Below are positions 8,311 to 16,599 of a stretch of 64,000 nt of DNA, in pieces. The notes beneath the pieces are model-generated. The model was given only the letters and a program-made list of their open reading frames with translations, was not told where the DNA came from and did not search any database. Where the stretch lies: NCBI RefSeq assembly GCF_023062595.1, contig NZ_JALLAN010000013.1, forward strand, positions 62,001 to 126,000, read 5' to 3'. Numbering within the stretch: position 1 is the first letter of the stretch; every line of letters begins with the position of its first letter. The position numbers and the translations under genes are program-made. This DNA is from Arthrobacter rhizosphaerae. Its GTDB lineage: Bacteria > Actinomycetota > Actinomycetes > Actinomycetales > Micrococcaceae.

Positions 8311-8325
8311 TGACAATCATTCTCA
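8311..8325. promoter_or_regulatory. Zur-type operator
   Basis: TGACAATCATTCTCA is a near-perfect palindrome (TGA-N-AAT-N-ATT-N-TCA) of the form bound by the zinc repressor Zur in actinobacteria. It is 15-29 bases upstream of the CobW-like start, overlapping the expected promoter. Iron regulators of the same superfamily bind related boxes, but the downstream Cys-free L36 favours zinc. Confidence 0.75.
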
Positions 8326-8343
8326 TTAGCAACTGCGGTGCAG

Positions 8344-10128
8344 CTAAAGACAACCCGAGCCCCGGGGGTAACTTCCGACGTCGACCGGCAGTTTTCCGGG
8401 CGCTGAAGCTTTGCCCGTAAGGACCGCAAGCAATGCGTCAAAGGCCCCCGGTGTGCGCCCGTACAGCGCAATCCTGGTGGCCGCCGTTGATGAAGCGAGG
8501 GACCAGGGTGCATCGAGGGAAACGGCCACGTCGGCTTTGACGGGCCCTTCACCGAAACCGATGAGGCTGACCGTAGGGCCAGTTCCGATGGTGACGCCGG
8601 CACTCGCTGCGGCTTTCGCAAAGCGTGCACGATCCGCTGCCGAACCTCCGGTCACCGTCGCAGCGCCCTGAATGATTGATCCGTGGCAAGGACCGGAAAG
8701 TACGGTGACCGCTGCGGCCGAAAGTTTCCGTGACAGATCCGCGCTGCTGCCCGGACCCGGTGCCGGTGGAACGCCCGTCCGCCCACGCCAGACCATCATG
8801 GTTATAACCCGTTGGGCTGCCTCGTTCAGGCGGTCGTTGGTGAGTGAACCATTTCCGACGGCCTCGACAATGGCCTTATGGGCGGCTTCAACGTCGGGTG
8901 GCATCAGCAGGAGATCCGCCCCGGCCGCCAATGCCTTGGGCGCAGCCGACCCGCCCGGAAATTGTTTCTGAATAGCCTCCATGTTCAGGGCGTCGGTAAC
9001 GGCCACGCCTTTGAAACCGATGCTGCGCAGGACGGTGTATGTTGCTTTCGACACCGACGCAGGCATGCCCGGTTCCAGTGCGGGCACGGCGATGTGCCCC
9101 GTCATCACGATGGGAACGCCGGCCGCGATACCTGCCCTAAAGGGCATCCAGTCCCTTGCTTCCAGTTGAGCCGTGGAAGCGGGTTGAACGGGAAGGTCCA
9201 GGTGGGAGTCCACCGTCACGGAACCGTGGCCTGGGAAATGCTTGATGGCCGGCAGCACGCCGGCGGCCAGCATCCCCTGGGAAAAGCCGACAGACATTTG
9301 GCCGACTGTTTCCGGGTTCCCCGATATCGAGCGTGACCCGATGGTTGGATCCGTCGGGCCGATGGTGACGTCGGCGTCCGGCGCAAAATCCACATTGAAC
9401 CCCAGCCCCGCCAGTTCACCCGCCAGCGAGCGGCCGGCGTCGGAAGCCAAGAAGGGATTCCCGGCAGCCCCGTAGCTCATGGGCGTAGGCCACTCTGTGA
9501 GTGGCGTACGAAGCCTTGAAACCAGGCCGCCTTCCTGGTCGACGGCGATCAACCCGGGCCACGTCCGGCCGTCCGCCGAAGTCGCCTTCTGCAGGTCAGC
9601 GGTGACCTTGCCCATGGCCGCCGTATCGACCTGGCCGTCGGGGGTCCCTGGAACGTTGTCCGCCATGACTATGGAACCGGCGAGGTGCAGCCGTTCAATG
9701 GCCGCCGCCTGGGCCGCATGGTCCAGGCCCTGGTAGAACGGCAAAAGGACCTGGCCTGCCTTCTGGCTGACCGTCATCGCGGACACTGCAGCGGCGGCGG
9801 CGTCCAGATCCTTCTGCCCGGGGCCCCAACCCAGTTTTTCACCGCCCGGTGAGTCTGTCGCGGACGGAGGTGCCGCCGTCGTCGATTCCTGAACCGATGG
9901 CGAGGCGGACGCACCGGGAGCCGAACTAGAGCCGGACGGGGACGGCGAGCCTCCCGCGGGCCCGGGCGTGCAGGCAGCAGCCAACAGGACGGTAGCGAAA
10001 ATCATCGTCAGGGTTCTTGCAGGAGACCGGCTGGTTCGAACACTGCTTTGAGCCTCAGCGTAAGTGCTGCCAATCCGGAGGGGGCCGATGTGAAAACTGT
10101 CACGTGCGCTTTGAAACCAAGCCATCAT
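8344..10128 (-). CDS. Glycoside hydrolase family 3 beta-N-acetylhexosaminidase-like lipoprotein
   Basis: A 594-residue frame. A lipobox (LLAAAC) near residues 48-53 is followed by a Ser/Pro/Gly-rich linker of about 40 residues, so the enzyme is probably anchored outside the cell. The catalytic domain shows IAVDQEGG, the NagZ signature KHFPGHGSVTVDSH and the nucleophile region GVAVTDALNM. About 150 residues beyond the NagZ core resemble the second domain of GH3 enzymes. Likely role: releasing N-acetylglucosamine from wall fragments or other glycans. The true start is unclear: the first 30 residues look unlike a signal peptide, and ATG 10005 is too close to the lipobox. Confidence 0.85.
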   Translation of the reverse strand: MMAWFQSARDSFHIGPLRIGSTYAEAQSSVRTSRSPARTLTMIFATVLLAAACTPGPAGGSPSPSGSSSAPGASASPSVQESTTAAPPSATDSPGGEKLGWGPGQKDLDAAAAAVSAMTVSQKAGQVLLPFYQGLDHAAQAAAIERLHLAGSIVMADNVPGTPDGQVDTAAMGKVTADLQKATSADGRTWPGLIAVDQEGGLVSRLRTPLTEWPTPMSYGAAGNPFLASDAGRSLAGELAGLGFNVDFAPDADVTIGPTDPTIGSRSISGNPETVGQMSVGFSQGMLAAGVLPAIKHFPGHGSVTVDSHLDLPVQPASTAQLEARDWMPFRAGIAAGVPIVMTGHIAVPALEPGMPASVSKATYTVLRSIGFKGVAVTDALNMEAIQKQFPGGSAAPKALAAGADLLLMPPDVEAAHKAIVEAVGNGSLTNDRLNEAAQRVITMMVWRGRTGVPPAPGPGSSADLSRKLSAAAVTVLSGPCHGSIIQGAATVTGGSAADRARFAKAAASAGVTIGTGPTVSLIGFGEGPVKADVAVSLDAPWSLASSTAATRIALYGRTPGAFDALLAVLTGKASAPGKLPVDVGSYPRGSGCL

Positions 10129-10218
10129 ACCGATGCTACCCCTGCACTAGACTTGAGGCACGGTTGCCCGCTCTGGGGGAGGCAGCTGCAAGGGCAGGTA
10201 AAAACGTAAAGGGACCAC

Positions 10219-11370
10219 ATGAAGATTGATTTTGCTGCCTCCAGGCAATCAACTCTTGGAGTGGAATGGGAGCTTGCGCTCGTCAACGCTGAAACCGGTG
10301 AATTGGCGTCCGTGGCCAATGAGGTTCTGCGCGGGGTGGCCGTCAATCACCCGGAACTGAACGACGACGACGAACACCCGCATATCAAGCAGGAACTTCT
10401 GCTGAACACAGTGGAGCTCGTCACCGGCATCTGCGAGACGGTGGCCCAGGCAAAAGAAGACCTCAGCAGTTCCCTCGCCGCTGTTCGCGAGGTCACCGAC
10501 CCCATGGGCGTGGAAGTCTTCTGCGCCGGAAGCCACCCCTTCAGCCCTCCGCAGCTTCAACCCGTCACTGATAAGGCCCGCTACGCGAAGCTGATCGACC
10601 GCACGCAATGGTGGGGCCGGCAGATGGTGATCTACGGCGTGCACGTCCACGTTGGCCTGGACCGCAAGGAAAAAGCCCTTCCCGTGGTTGATGGTCTGGT
10701 CAACTACTTCCCCCATTTCCAGGCGCTGTCAGCGTCAAGTCCTTTCTGGGGCGGTGAGGATACCGGTTACGCCTCCCACCGGGCCCTGATGTTCCAGCAG
10801 CTTCCCACCGCAGGGCTTCCGTTCCAGTTCTCCACCTGGGATGAATACGAGTCGTACGTGCAGGACATGTTCACGACGGGCGTCATCGACACCATCTCGG
10901 AAATCCGCTGGGACATCCGCCCGGTTCCCAATCTGGGAACCATTGAGATGCGGATCTGCGACGGCCTGGCCACGCTTGAGGAAGTGGGGGCCGTGGCTGC
11001 GCTGACCCAGTGTCTCGTCGACGAACTCTCCACCACTCTGGACAATGGCGGCACGATTCCCACCATGCCTCCGTGGCATGTCCAGGAGAACAAATGGCGT
11101 GCAGCCCGGTACGGCATGGACGCCATCATTATCCTGGACGCCAACGGCAACGAACAGCTTGTGACCGACCACCTCCTGGAGACGCTTAACCGGCTGGAAC
11201 CTGTTGCCGCTAAGCTCCGGTGCGCGGATGAGTTGGCCGACGTCGAAAAGATCGTTCGGCGGGGCGCCGGCTACCAGCGGCAGCGCCGCGTCGCCGCGGA
11301 AAACGGCGGCAATCTGCAGGCTGTGGTCCTCGACCTCGTGAAACAGATGAGGAACGGACCCACCGCCTGA
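10219..11370 (+). CDS. YbdK-type carboxylate-amine ligase (glutamate-cysteine ligase 2 family)
   Basis: A 383-residue protein with the GCS2 family pattern: TLGVEWELALVN at the start, the acidic stretch with LLLNTVELVTG near residue 60, the HVHVG metal/ATP motif near residue 140, and NLGTIEMRICD near residue 240. Relatives make gamma-glutamylcysteine weakly in vitro. Since this organism encodes mycothiol synthesis rather than obvious glutathione synthesis, the physiological substrate is open. ATG 10219 was chosen because the family N-terminus matches; GGGACC precedes it. Confidence 0.9.
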   Translation: MKIDFAASRQSTLGVEWELALVNAETGELASVANEVLRGVAVNHPELNDDDEHPHIKQELLLNTVELVTGICETVAQAKEDLSSSLAAVREVTDPMGVEVFCAGSHPFSPPQLQPVTDKARYAKLIDRTQWWGRQMVIYGVHVHVGLDRKEKALPVVDGLVNYFPHFQALSASSPFWGGEDTGYASHRALMFQQLPTAGLPFQFSTWDEYESYVQDMFTTGVIDTISEIRWDIRPVPNLGTIEMRICDGLATLEEVGAVAALTQCLVDELSTTLDNGGTIPTMPPWHVQENKWRAARYGMDAIIILDANGNEQLVTDHLLETLNRLEPVAAKLRCADELADVEKIVRRGAGYQRQRRVAAENGGNLQAVVLDLVKQMRNGPTA

Positions 11371-11488
11371 GCGGCGGCCGCGTTGAGACAATAAATCAGT
11401 TCGCGCACGGTGTAACCAAAGTCCCCGAAGCGGAAACTTCAGGGATGTGGCACGTTGCCATGCAGGTTCGATCCGGGGGAAATACCGT

Positions 11489-12355
11489 ATGCCGCGTAAA
11501 TTGTTCTGTGAGTTGTCGCCGTTGACGTACTGGATATCGGTACAGCGGATGGTCCTCCAACGAAAGCTCCAGGACGTGTTTTCCGGAGCAAAGTTCGCCA
11601 CTGTCAGAGATAGCGAGACGCTGCCAGTGGTTGTTTACCGGCACAACTCCCTGATCCGGAGGAAGCTCGGCAACGTAGACCTGCACTTTCAGGAAAACAA
11701 AGCCGTCAGCCTCGGAATCGCCGCTCCCCTGGTGAACCTGGTGGTGATCAGGCCCGGCGAGACGTTTTCCTTCTGGAATCTGGTAGGAAGCTGCACAGCC
11801 GCCAAAGGCTACCGCGAAGGTCTCACCATCAATAACGGGCGTGCCGAGTCAGGAATTGGAGGCGGGCTGTGCCAGTTCACAAACCTGCTGCACTGGATGG
11901 TCCTCCACAGCGAACTAACCATTGTGGAACACCATCACCACGGCGAACTGGACCTGTTCCCGGACTTCAACAGGCAGATCCCCTTCGGATCCGGCACGTC
12001 CATCATCTACAACTACCTTGACTACCGCGTCCGCAATGACACTGACCAGAGCTTTCAGTTCCTGGTGTCTGTCACCGATGAGCACCTGTGCGGAGAGTTG
12101 CGGGCAGAGAAGGTCCCCGCCGTGAAATTCCACATCAAGGAAGAAGATGCTTACTTCCAGGAGTCCGGCGGGCAGGTTTTCCGGCACAACAGGATCGTCC
12201 GGCTGACCAGGGATAAACGGAGCGGCCTTATCGTCTCGAGAGAGCAGATCCTGGAAAACAACGCGCTGGTGGTCTACGACCGGGATCTGATCACAGCGGA
12301 CATCCTCCCCGAAGAAGCAATCGTGCGCTCCGAGGCCTACAACGTACTTGTCTAG
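11489..12355 (+). CDS. VanW family protein
   Basis: A 288-residue protein. It opens MPRKLFCELSPLTYWISVQR, as VanW proteins do, and carries the conserved PGETFSFWNLVG and GIGGGLCQFTNLLHW segments in the middle. VanW was named from vancomycin-resistance clusters but its biochemical role is unknown; the domain is common in Gram-positive bacteria and does not by itself show resistance. No vanHAX genes are nearby. Start ATG 11489 was chosen over the upstream ATG 11447 because GGGGG lies nine bases before it and the family begins there. Confidence 0.88.
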   Translation: MPRKLFCELSPLTYWISVQRMVLQRKLQDVFSGAKFATVRDSETLPVVVYRHNSLIRRKLGNVDLHFQENKAVSLGIAAPLVNLVVIRPGETFSFWNLVGSCTAAKGYREGLTINNGRAESGIGGGLCQFTNLLHWMVLHSELTIVEHHHHGELDLFPDFNRQIPFGSGTSIIYNYLDYRVRNDTDQSFQFLVSVTDEHLCGELRAEKVPAVKFHIKEEDAYFQESGGQVFRHNRIVRLTRDKRSGLIVSREQILENNALVVYDRDLITADILPEEAIVRSEAYNVLV

Positions 12356-12369
12356 GCCGCAAGTGCGGT

Positions 12370-13452
12370 TCAGGCCGAAATGGTGGTGACCGGCATCGAT
12401 GAATCCGGCGCGAACGCTATCCCGCTGGGCCCGATGCCGGCCATCACGAGCTGGGCTCCCAGGGCTGCCACCATGGCGCCGTTGTCGGTGCAGAGATCCA
12501 AGGGCGGGACGTGCAGCGTTATTCCTGCAGCGCTGCAACGTTCTCCCGTGAGCTGCCGCAGCCGGGAATTGGCCGCCACTCCCCCGCCAAGGAGCAGGCT
12601 GGTGATGCCGTTCTCCCGGCACGCGAGGACTGCCTTGGAGGTGATGACATCCACCACGGCCTCCTGGAAGGCCGCCGCGACGTCCGCAACAGGAACAGGC
12701 TCTCCCCGCGCCTCAAACTGCTCCACACAGCGGGCGACGGCGGTCTTGAGGCCGCTGAAGGACCAGTCATAGCGGTGGGGGCCTGGCTCCTCGGCCGTGC
12801 CCATATACTTCGGCTGGGTCAGCCCTCGCGGGAAGCGGATTAACTTTGCGTTTCCCGTTCGCGCCAGCCTGTCGATGGCAGGTCCTCCCGGGTAGCCCAG
12901 TCCGAGCAGCCTGGCCACCTTGTCGTAGGCTTCTCCGGCTGCGTCATCGATGGTGGAGCCGAGCATCTCCACGTCGTCAGTGATGCTCCGGATCCGAAGT
13001 ATTTCAGTGTGCCCCCCGGAAACCAACAGGGCGCCAAGATTCTGCGGAAGGACTCCTGCCCTTTCACCATCAGCTTCCAGGACGCCTACCCCTACGTGCG
13101 CCACCAGGTGGTTGATGGCGTATAGGGGTTTGCCTGTGGCCACGGCCAGCGCCTTCGCAGCACAGACCCCCACCATGAGTGCCCCCGCCAGACCCGGACC
13201 GGCGGTGACGGCAACGGCGTCGACCTCTTCCAGGGTGACACCCGCCTCAGCGAGTGACTGCTGGAGGGTGGGAACCAAAGCGTCGAGATGAGCCCGGGAG
13301 GCGATCTCGGGTATCACGCCGCCAAACCGGACGTGTTCCTCCATGGAGGATGAGACCGTGTTGCTCAGCAGGGAGGTTCCCCGCACGATGCCAACGCCGG
13401 TCTCGTCGCAGGATGATTCGATTCCAAGAACCAACGGCTCGTTGCCGTTCAT
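12370..13452 (-). CDS. tsaD: tRNA N6-adenosine threonylcarbamoyltransferase TsaD
   Basis: A 360-residue protein that transfers threonylcarbamoyl from TC-AMP to A37 of ANN-decoding tRNAs (t6A), working with TsaB and TsaE encoded just upstream. The ASKHA fold starts with LGIESSCDETG; the metal ligands are in INHLVAHV (His115 and His119); GGGVAANSRLR is near residue 280. ATG 13452 overlaps the rimI stop codon by four bases (ATGA), so translation is coupled. It is the last gene of the alr-tsaE-tsaB-rimI-tsaD operon. Confidence 0.98.
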   Translation of the reverse strand: MNGNEPLVLGIESSCDETGVGIVRGTSLLSNTVSSSMEEHVRFGGVIPEIASRAHLDALVPTLQQSLAEAGVTLEEVDAVAVTAGPGLAGALMVGVCAAKALAVATGKPLYAINHLVAHVGVGVLEADGERAGVLPQNLGALLVSGGHTEILRIRSITDDVEMLGSTIDDAAGEAYDKVARLLGLGYPGGPAIDRLARTGNAKLIRFPRGLTQPKYMGTAEEPGPHRYDWSFSGLKTAVARCVEQFEARGEPVPVADVAAAFQEAVVDVITSKAVLACRENGITSLLLGGGVAANSRLRQLTGERCSAAGITLHVPPLDLCTDNGAMVAALGAQLVMAGIGPSGIAFAPDSSMPVTTISA

Positions 13453-13952
13453 GGGCGTTCTGCTTCCGTCGTGGGCACTGTTTCTGAAAGTGGGAGCCTC
13501 ATGATCAGGGCGTCTACGCCGTCCCGGTAATACCGCGGCCGGACGTGGATCTGCTCGAAACCGAAACGGAGGTAGAGCTGCTGGGCGCGCGGGTTGTCGG
13601 CACGGACCTCAAGCAGTACGTCTTCTGCATTCCGGCGGCGGCTTTCCCTGATCAATGCGGTTAGTAACGCGGAGCCGATTCCCTTGCCTTCCTGCTCCGG
13701 AATCACGGCGATGGTCTGGACATCGGCTATGGGCTGGATACACATGAGCCCGGCATAACCAACGATGGCCCCGGCCGCTTCAGCCACCAGATAGTGGCGG
13801 GTGTCTGACTGGCCCAGCTCGTCGACGAACATCTGCAACGGCCAGGCGTCCACGGGAAACAGTCTGCACTCAAGCTGGTGTACTGCAGAAATGTCCTCGG
13901 CAGTCATTTCCCGCAGAATCACACTGTCTGCATCCTCGGGGCGCTCACTCAT
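13449..13952 (-). CDS. rimI: Ribosomal protein S18-alanine N-acetyltransferase RimI
   Basis: A 167-residue GNAT enzyme that acetylates a protein N-terminus. The acetyl-CoA motif A is IPEQEGKGIGSALL. The start MSERPEDADSV at ATG 13952 overlaps the tsaB stop by four bases and has GGAAG upstream; the frame is open further upstream but that part is only the shadow of tsaB. Its place between tsaB and tsaD is conserved in many actinobacteria. Confidence 0.93.
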   Translation of the reverse strand: MSERPEDADSVILREMTAEDISAVHQLECRLFPVDAWPLQMFVDELGQSDTRHYLVAEAAGAIVGYAGLMCIQPIADVQTIAVIPEQEGKGIGSALLTALIRESRRRNAEDVLLEVRADNPRAQQLYLRFGFEQIHVRPRYYRDGVDALIMRLPLSETVPTTEAERP

Positions 13953-14620
13953 AGCGCACGCTTCCGGGGCCCAGGGACCTGGGCATCGGACTCGCGCAGG
14001 TAAAGCGGCGTGGAATCGGGCAGTTCCCCGCCTGCCGCCAAACGCGCGAGGGCGAATTGCCCCAGATAGAGTGCGTCCGGCTGCTCGGAGCTGAAGTCCG
14101 CATTGGCGCGGAGGGCGTCCGGGTACAGTCCGGCTCCGGCGCCATACGCGGGGAGATCCGGAACGTCTGCCGCGAAGCCGACGTGGGGGCCGTCCACGAG
14201 TTGCGGCAATTGCCCCTCTTCCAGGGTGTAGCGGGCCCAATAAACTTCTTTGCGCCGGGCGTCGGTGGCCACAATGAATTCAGGGGCGGCCTCTGTTGAT
14301 TCAGCCACCTCGAGGGCCACAGCATCGAGGCTCATCATCCCGTAAAGGGGCTTTTGCCAGACGAAAGCCAGGGTCCGCGCGGTGGCGATGCCGGAACGCA
14401 GCCCCGTAAACGGTCCCGGTCCCACGCCTGTGACGATGGCGTCGATATCAGGGCCGGTGATGCCTGCTTCTGCGAGCATCCGGTTGATGCCTGGTGCCAG
14501 AACCTCGGCGTGGCTTCGGGTGTCTTCCGTGGAGAAGTTGCCCACCACGCCTTCCATGGCGTCATCGGAAACCAGGGCGGCACTGGCCACAGCCGAGGTG
14601 TCGATGGCAAGGATCAGCAT
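13949..14620 (-). CDS. tsaB: tRNA threonylcarbamoyladenosine biosynthesis protein TsaB
   Basis: A 223-residue paralogue of TsaD that scaffolds the t6A complex. Its N-terminus LILAIDTSAVASAA and the GVGPGPFTGLRSGIATAR segment near residue 70 are typical. The start ATG 14620 overlaps the last base of the tsaE stop codon (TGATG) and AAGGAA lies seven bases upstream, which decides against the in-frame ATG at 14650. Confidence 0.96.
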   Translation of the reverse strand: MLILAIDTSAVASAALVSDDAMEGVVGNFSTEDTRSHAEVLAPGINRMLAEAGITGPDIDAIVTGVGPGPFTGLRSGIATARTLAFVWQKPLYGMMSLDAVALEVAESTEAAPEFIVATDARRKEVYWARYTLEEGQLPQLVDGPHVGFAADVPDLPAYGAGAGLYPDALRANADFSSEQPDALYLGQFALARLAAGGELPDSTPLYLRESDAQVPGPRKRAL

Positions 14621-15282
14621 CAGGAGATTCCTTCCGGGATGCCCGGCCATGATGGTTGCCGGGCCCAGCGTGGCCCAAATCCACGGATCACAATGGATCG
14701 TGGTTCGTCGTCGTCCTCCGGAGCGAAGTCGAGGACACCGGACGGTTCGGAGTCAGCCGGTTTGCGGTTATGAGGTGAGTTGGAGGCGTCAGGAAGTCCT
14801 GCCGAGCCAAGCCGGCGATGAAGTTCAATCTCAAGCCGGCTGTCACTCAAGTGCTCCACCCGCTCCCTCCCCCATTCCACGACTGTCACAGAGCTGTCCA
14901 TCGTGTTCTCCAGGTCGATGTCATCTATTTCCGACGCCGAGCCGAGACGGTACGCATCCACGTGCACCAGGTCCGGTCCGCCCGGCCGCGGCCCGTCCGA
15001 CAGGTTGGGATGGATGCGGACCAGCACGAAGGTGGGCGAAATAATTCCTGCCCTGACCCCAAGACCCTCGCCCAGACCCTGGGTAAAAGTGGTCTTCCCG
15101 GCCCCCAGTTCCCCGGTGAGGACGAGGAGATCCCCCGCCTCGAGAACCGAGCCGATTGCAGCGGCAAGCTGATGAGTCTGTTCTGCGGTTTGGACGTGGA
15201 ACGTCTGTTCCCACTGGGCTGAGCCTGGCAGCTCTGAGTCGGGCAGCTCTGATTCGGACAGCGCGCCCTGTTCGGCGCTCAC
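14620..15282 (-). CDS. tsaE: tRNA threonylcarbamoyladenosine biosynthesis ATPase TsaE
   Basis: A 220-residue protein. The Walker A motif GELGAGKTTF is near residue 60 and the HVDAYRL segment near residue 108, the TsaE pattern. TsaE hydrolyses ATP to drive turnover of the TsaB-TsaD complex. About 50 extra residues at the C-terminus, rich in Pro, Ser, Asp and Arg, exceed the usual 150-160-residue size. Start GTG 15282 overlaps the alr stop by four bases (GTGA), so I prefer it to the ATG at 15375 inside alr. Confidence 0.94.
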   Translation of the reverse strand: MSAEQGALSESELPDSELPGSAQWEQTFHVQTAEQTHQLAAAIGSVLEAGDLLVLTGELGAGKTTFTQGLGEGLGVRAGIISPTFVLVRIHPNLSDGPRPGGPDLVHVDAYRLGSASEIDDIDLENTMDSSVTVVEWGRERVEHLSDSRLEIELHRRLGSAGLPDASNSPHNRKPADSEPSGVLDFAPEDDDEPRSIVIRGFGPRWARQPSWPGIPEGIS

Positions 15283-16481
15283 GGCGTCGGCTCTTCGTTG
15301 ATGTATCGTCGCGGCACCCGCGGACTGATCCGGGTCACGATCTCGTAGTTGATGGTTCCGGCTGCCCGCGCCCAATCATCTGCCGTGGGACCGCCGTCGT
15401 TCCCCTCCCCGAACAGAACCGCCTCGCTTCCCAGCCGGCTGTCCCCGCCCGCTGCCACATGCAACGGTCCAAAGTCCACCACCATCTGGTCCATGGCGAT
15501 TGTGCCCACCACCGGGTACGTCACCCCGTCAATGCGGACCGGGCCTCCGGTGGCAACTCGCGGAACGCCGTCGGCATAGCCAAGCGGGATGAGCCCGAGT
15601 GTGCTGGCATCTTCGGTACGGTACCGGAGTCCGTAGGAAACTCCCTGATGGGCCGGCACGTCTTTGCAATGCGCCACCAGCGTCCTTACGGTCATGGCGG
15701 GCCGCAGCCCCAGCTCGGCCGACGTCTGTCCCCTGAAGGGGGAAAGCCCGTAGACGCCGAGCCCGACGCGCACCAGGTCGAAGTGGGTATCAGGACGGGA
15801 CAGTGCGGCGGGGGTGTTGGCAAGGTGCCGTATTTCCGGATCCACTCCGGCGTCCTCGGCGACAGCCAAGGCATCGCGGAAGGCTGCGAGCTGTTCATCC
15901 GTCTCGGGCCGCTCCGGTTCGTCAGCCACAGCCAGATGCGAGAAGACTCCGGCGACGCGCAGCAGGCCCTCCTCCTGGTATTCGACAGCTGCCCCCACAA
16001 GCTTGTCCCACGACTCGATGGTGGCGCCGTTACGTCCAAGGCCGGTGTCCACCTTCAGGTGAACCCTGGCGGGCCGCTCCTGATCCCTGGCGGCGGCGAC
16101 GATGCTGTCCAGTTCCCAGCCTGAACACCCGATATCTATTCCGGCAGCAACGGCTGCAACAAAATTGGTTTCGGGCGTGTGCAGCCAGGCGAGAATCGGT
16201 GCGTCGATGCCGGCTGCCCGGAGGGCCAAAGCCTCGGTCACGTGGGCGACTCCCAGCCATTGCGCCCCAGCCGCGAGCGCGGCCCTCGCCACAGGAACCG
16301 CGCCATGGCCGTAGGCATCTGCTTTCACCACAGCCATGACCCGCGCAGGAGAAGCCACAGCTACCAGTCGCCTCACGTTGTGCCGGATAGCCTCAAGGTC
16401 GATCACGGCGGACCGCTCGTCGCTCGCGTTGGGGGACGCATACGACGCCGGTGCAGGGCCGCCTGCTGCTGGGTAAGTCAC
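15279..16481 (-). CDS. alr: Alanine racemase
   Basis: A 400-residue PLP enzyme that makes D-alanine for peptidoglycan. The PLP lysine is Lys53 in VVKADAYGHG; the conserved GxSYGLRY region with the catalytic tyrosine is near residue 288; IAMDQMVVD is near residue 340. GTG 16481 is the start; a TAGAAT -10 box ends seven bases upstream, suggesting a leaderless mRNA that begins the alr-tsaE-tsaB-rimI-tsaD operon. Confidence 0.97.
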   Translation of the reverse strand: MTYPAAGGPAPASYASPNASDERSAVIDLEAIRHNVRRLVAVASPARVMAVVKADAYGHGAVPVARAALAAGAQWLGVAHVTEALALRAAGIDAPILAWLHTPETNFVAAVAAGIDIGCSGWELDSIVAAARDQERPARVHLKVDTGLGRNGATIESWDKLVGAAVEYQEEGLLRVAGVFSHLAVADEPERPETDEQLAAFRDALAVAEDAGVDPEIRHLANTPAALSRPDTHFDLVRVGLGVYGLSPFRGQTSAELGLRPAMTVRTLVAHCKDVPAHQGVSYGLRYRTEDASTLGLIPLGYADGVPRVATGGPVRIDGVTYPVVGTIAMDQMVVDFGPLHVAAGGDSRLGSEAVLFGEGNDGGPTADDWARAAGTINYEIVTRISPRVPRRYINEEPTP

Positions 16482-16488
16482 CCTAGTG

Positions 16489-16494
16489 ATTCTA
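16489..16494 (-). promoter_or_regulatory. -10 box of the alr operon (leaderless)
   Basis: TAGAAT on the minus strand, seven bases before GTG 16481. The sequence from the box to the start codon is nearly the same as that before coaA (CAGAAT, seven bases ending CTAGG, then GTGACTT). Confidence 0.6.
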
Positions 16495-16547
16495 GTAGCG
16501 GCCGGACACGTCGCTTAATTCGCCGCCTCGGCAGACGACTGGAGGTA

Positions 16548-16599
16548 CACCGCCGGGTCACACCGCCGGGTCACACCGCCGGGTCACACCGCCGGGTCA
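16548..16599. repeat. Four tandem copies of a 13-bp repeat at the end of the PfkB gene
   Basis: CACCGCCGGGTCA is repeated exactly four times. The stop codon of the sugar kinase (16597-16599) lies in the last copy, and on the minus strand every copy begins TGA. Copy number may vary between strains. Confidence 0.95.

Noticed and set aside
8311..8325. Iron (Fur/IdeR) box
   Set aside because: The palindrome is related to these sites, but the downstream Cys-free L36 and CobW-like genes are zinc-regulon members.
10735..11601. A 288-codon open frame on the minus strand
   Set aside because: It overlaps the convincing YbdK-type ligase gene and the VanW start region and resembles nothing.
11489..12355. 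Vancomycin-resistance cluster
   Set aside because: VanW alone is not evidence of resistance; no vanH, vanA/B ligase, vanX or VanRS pair is adjacent.
16548..16599. Iteron or replication origin
   Set aside because: Only four short copies at a gene end, with no replication gene or AT-rich region nearby.
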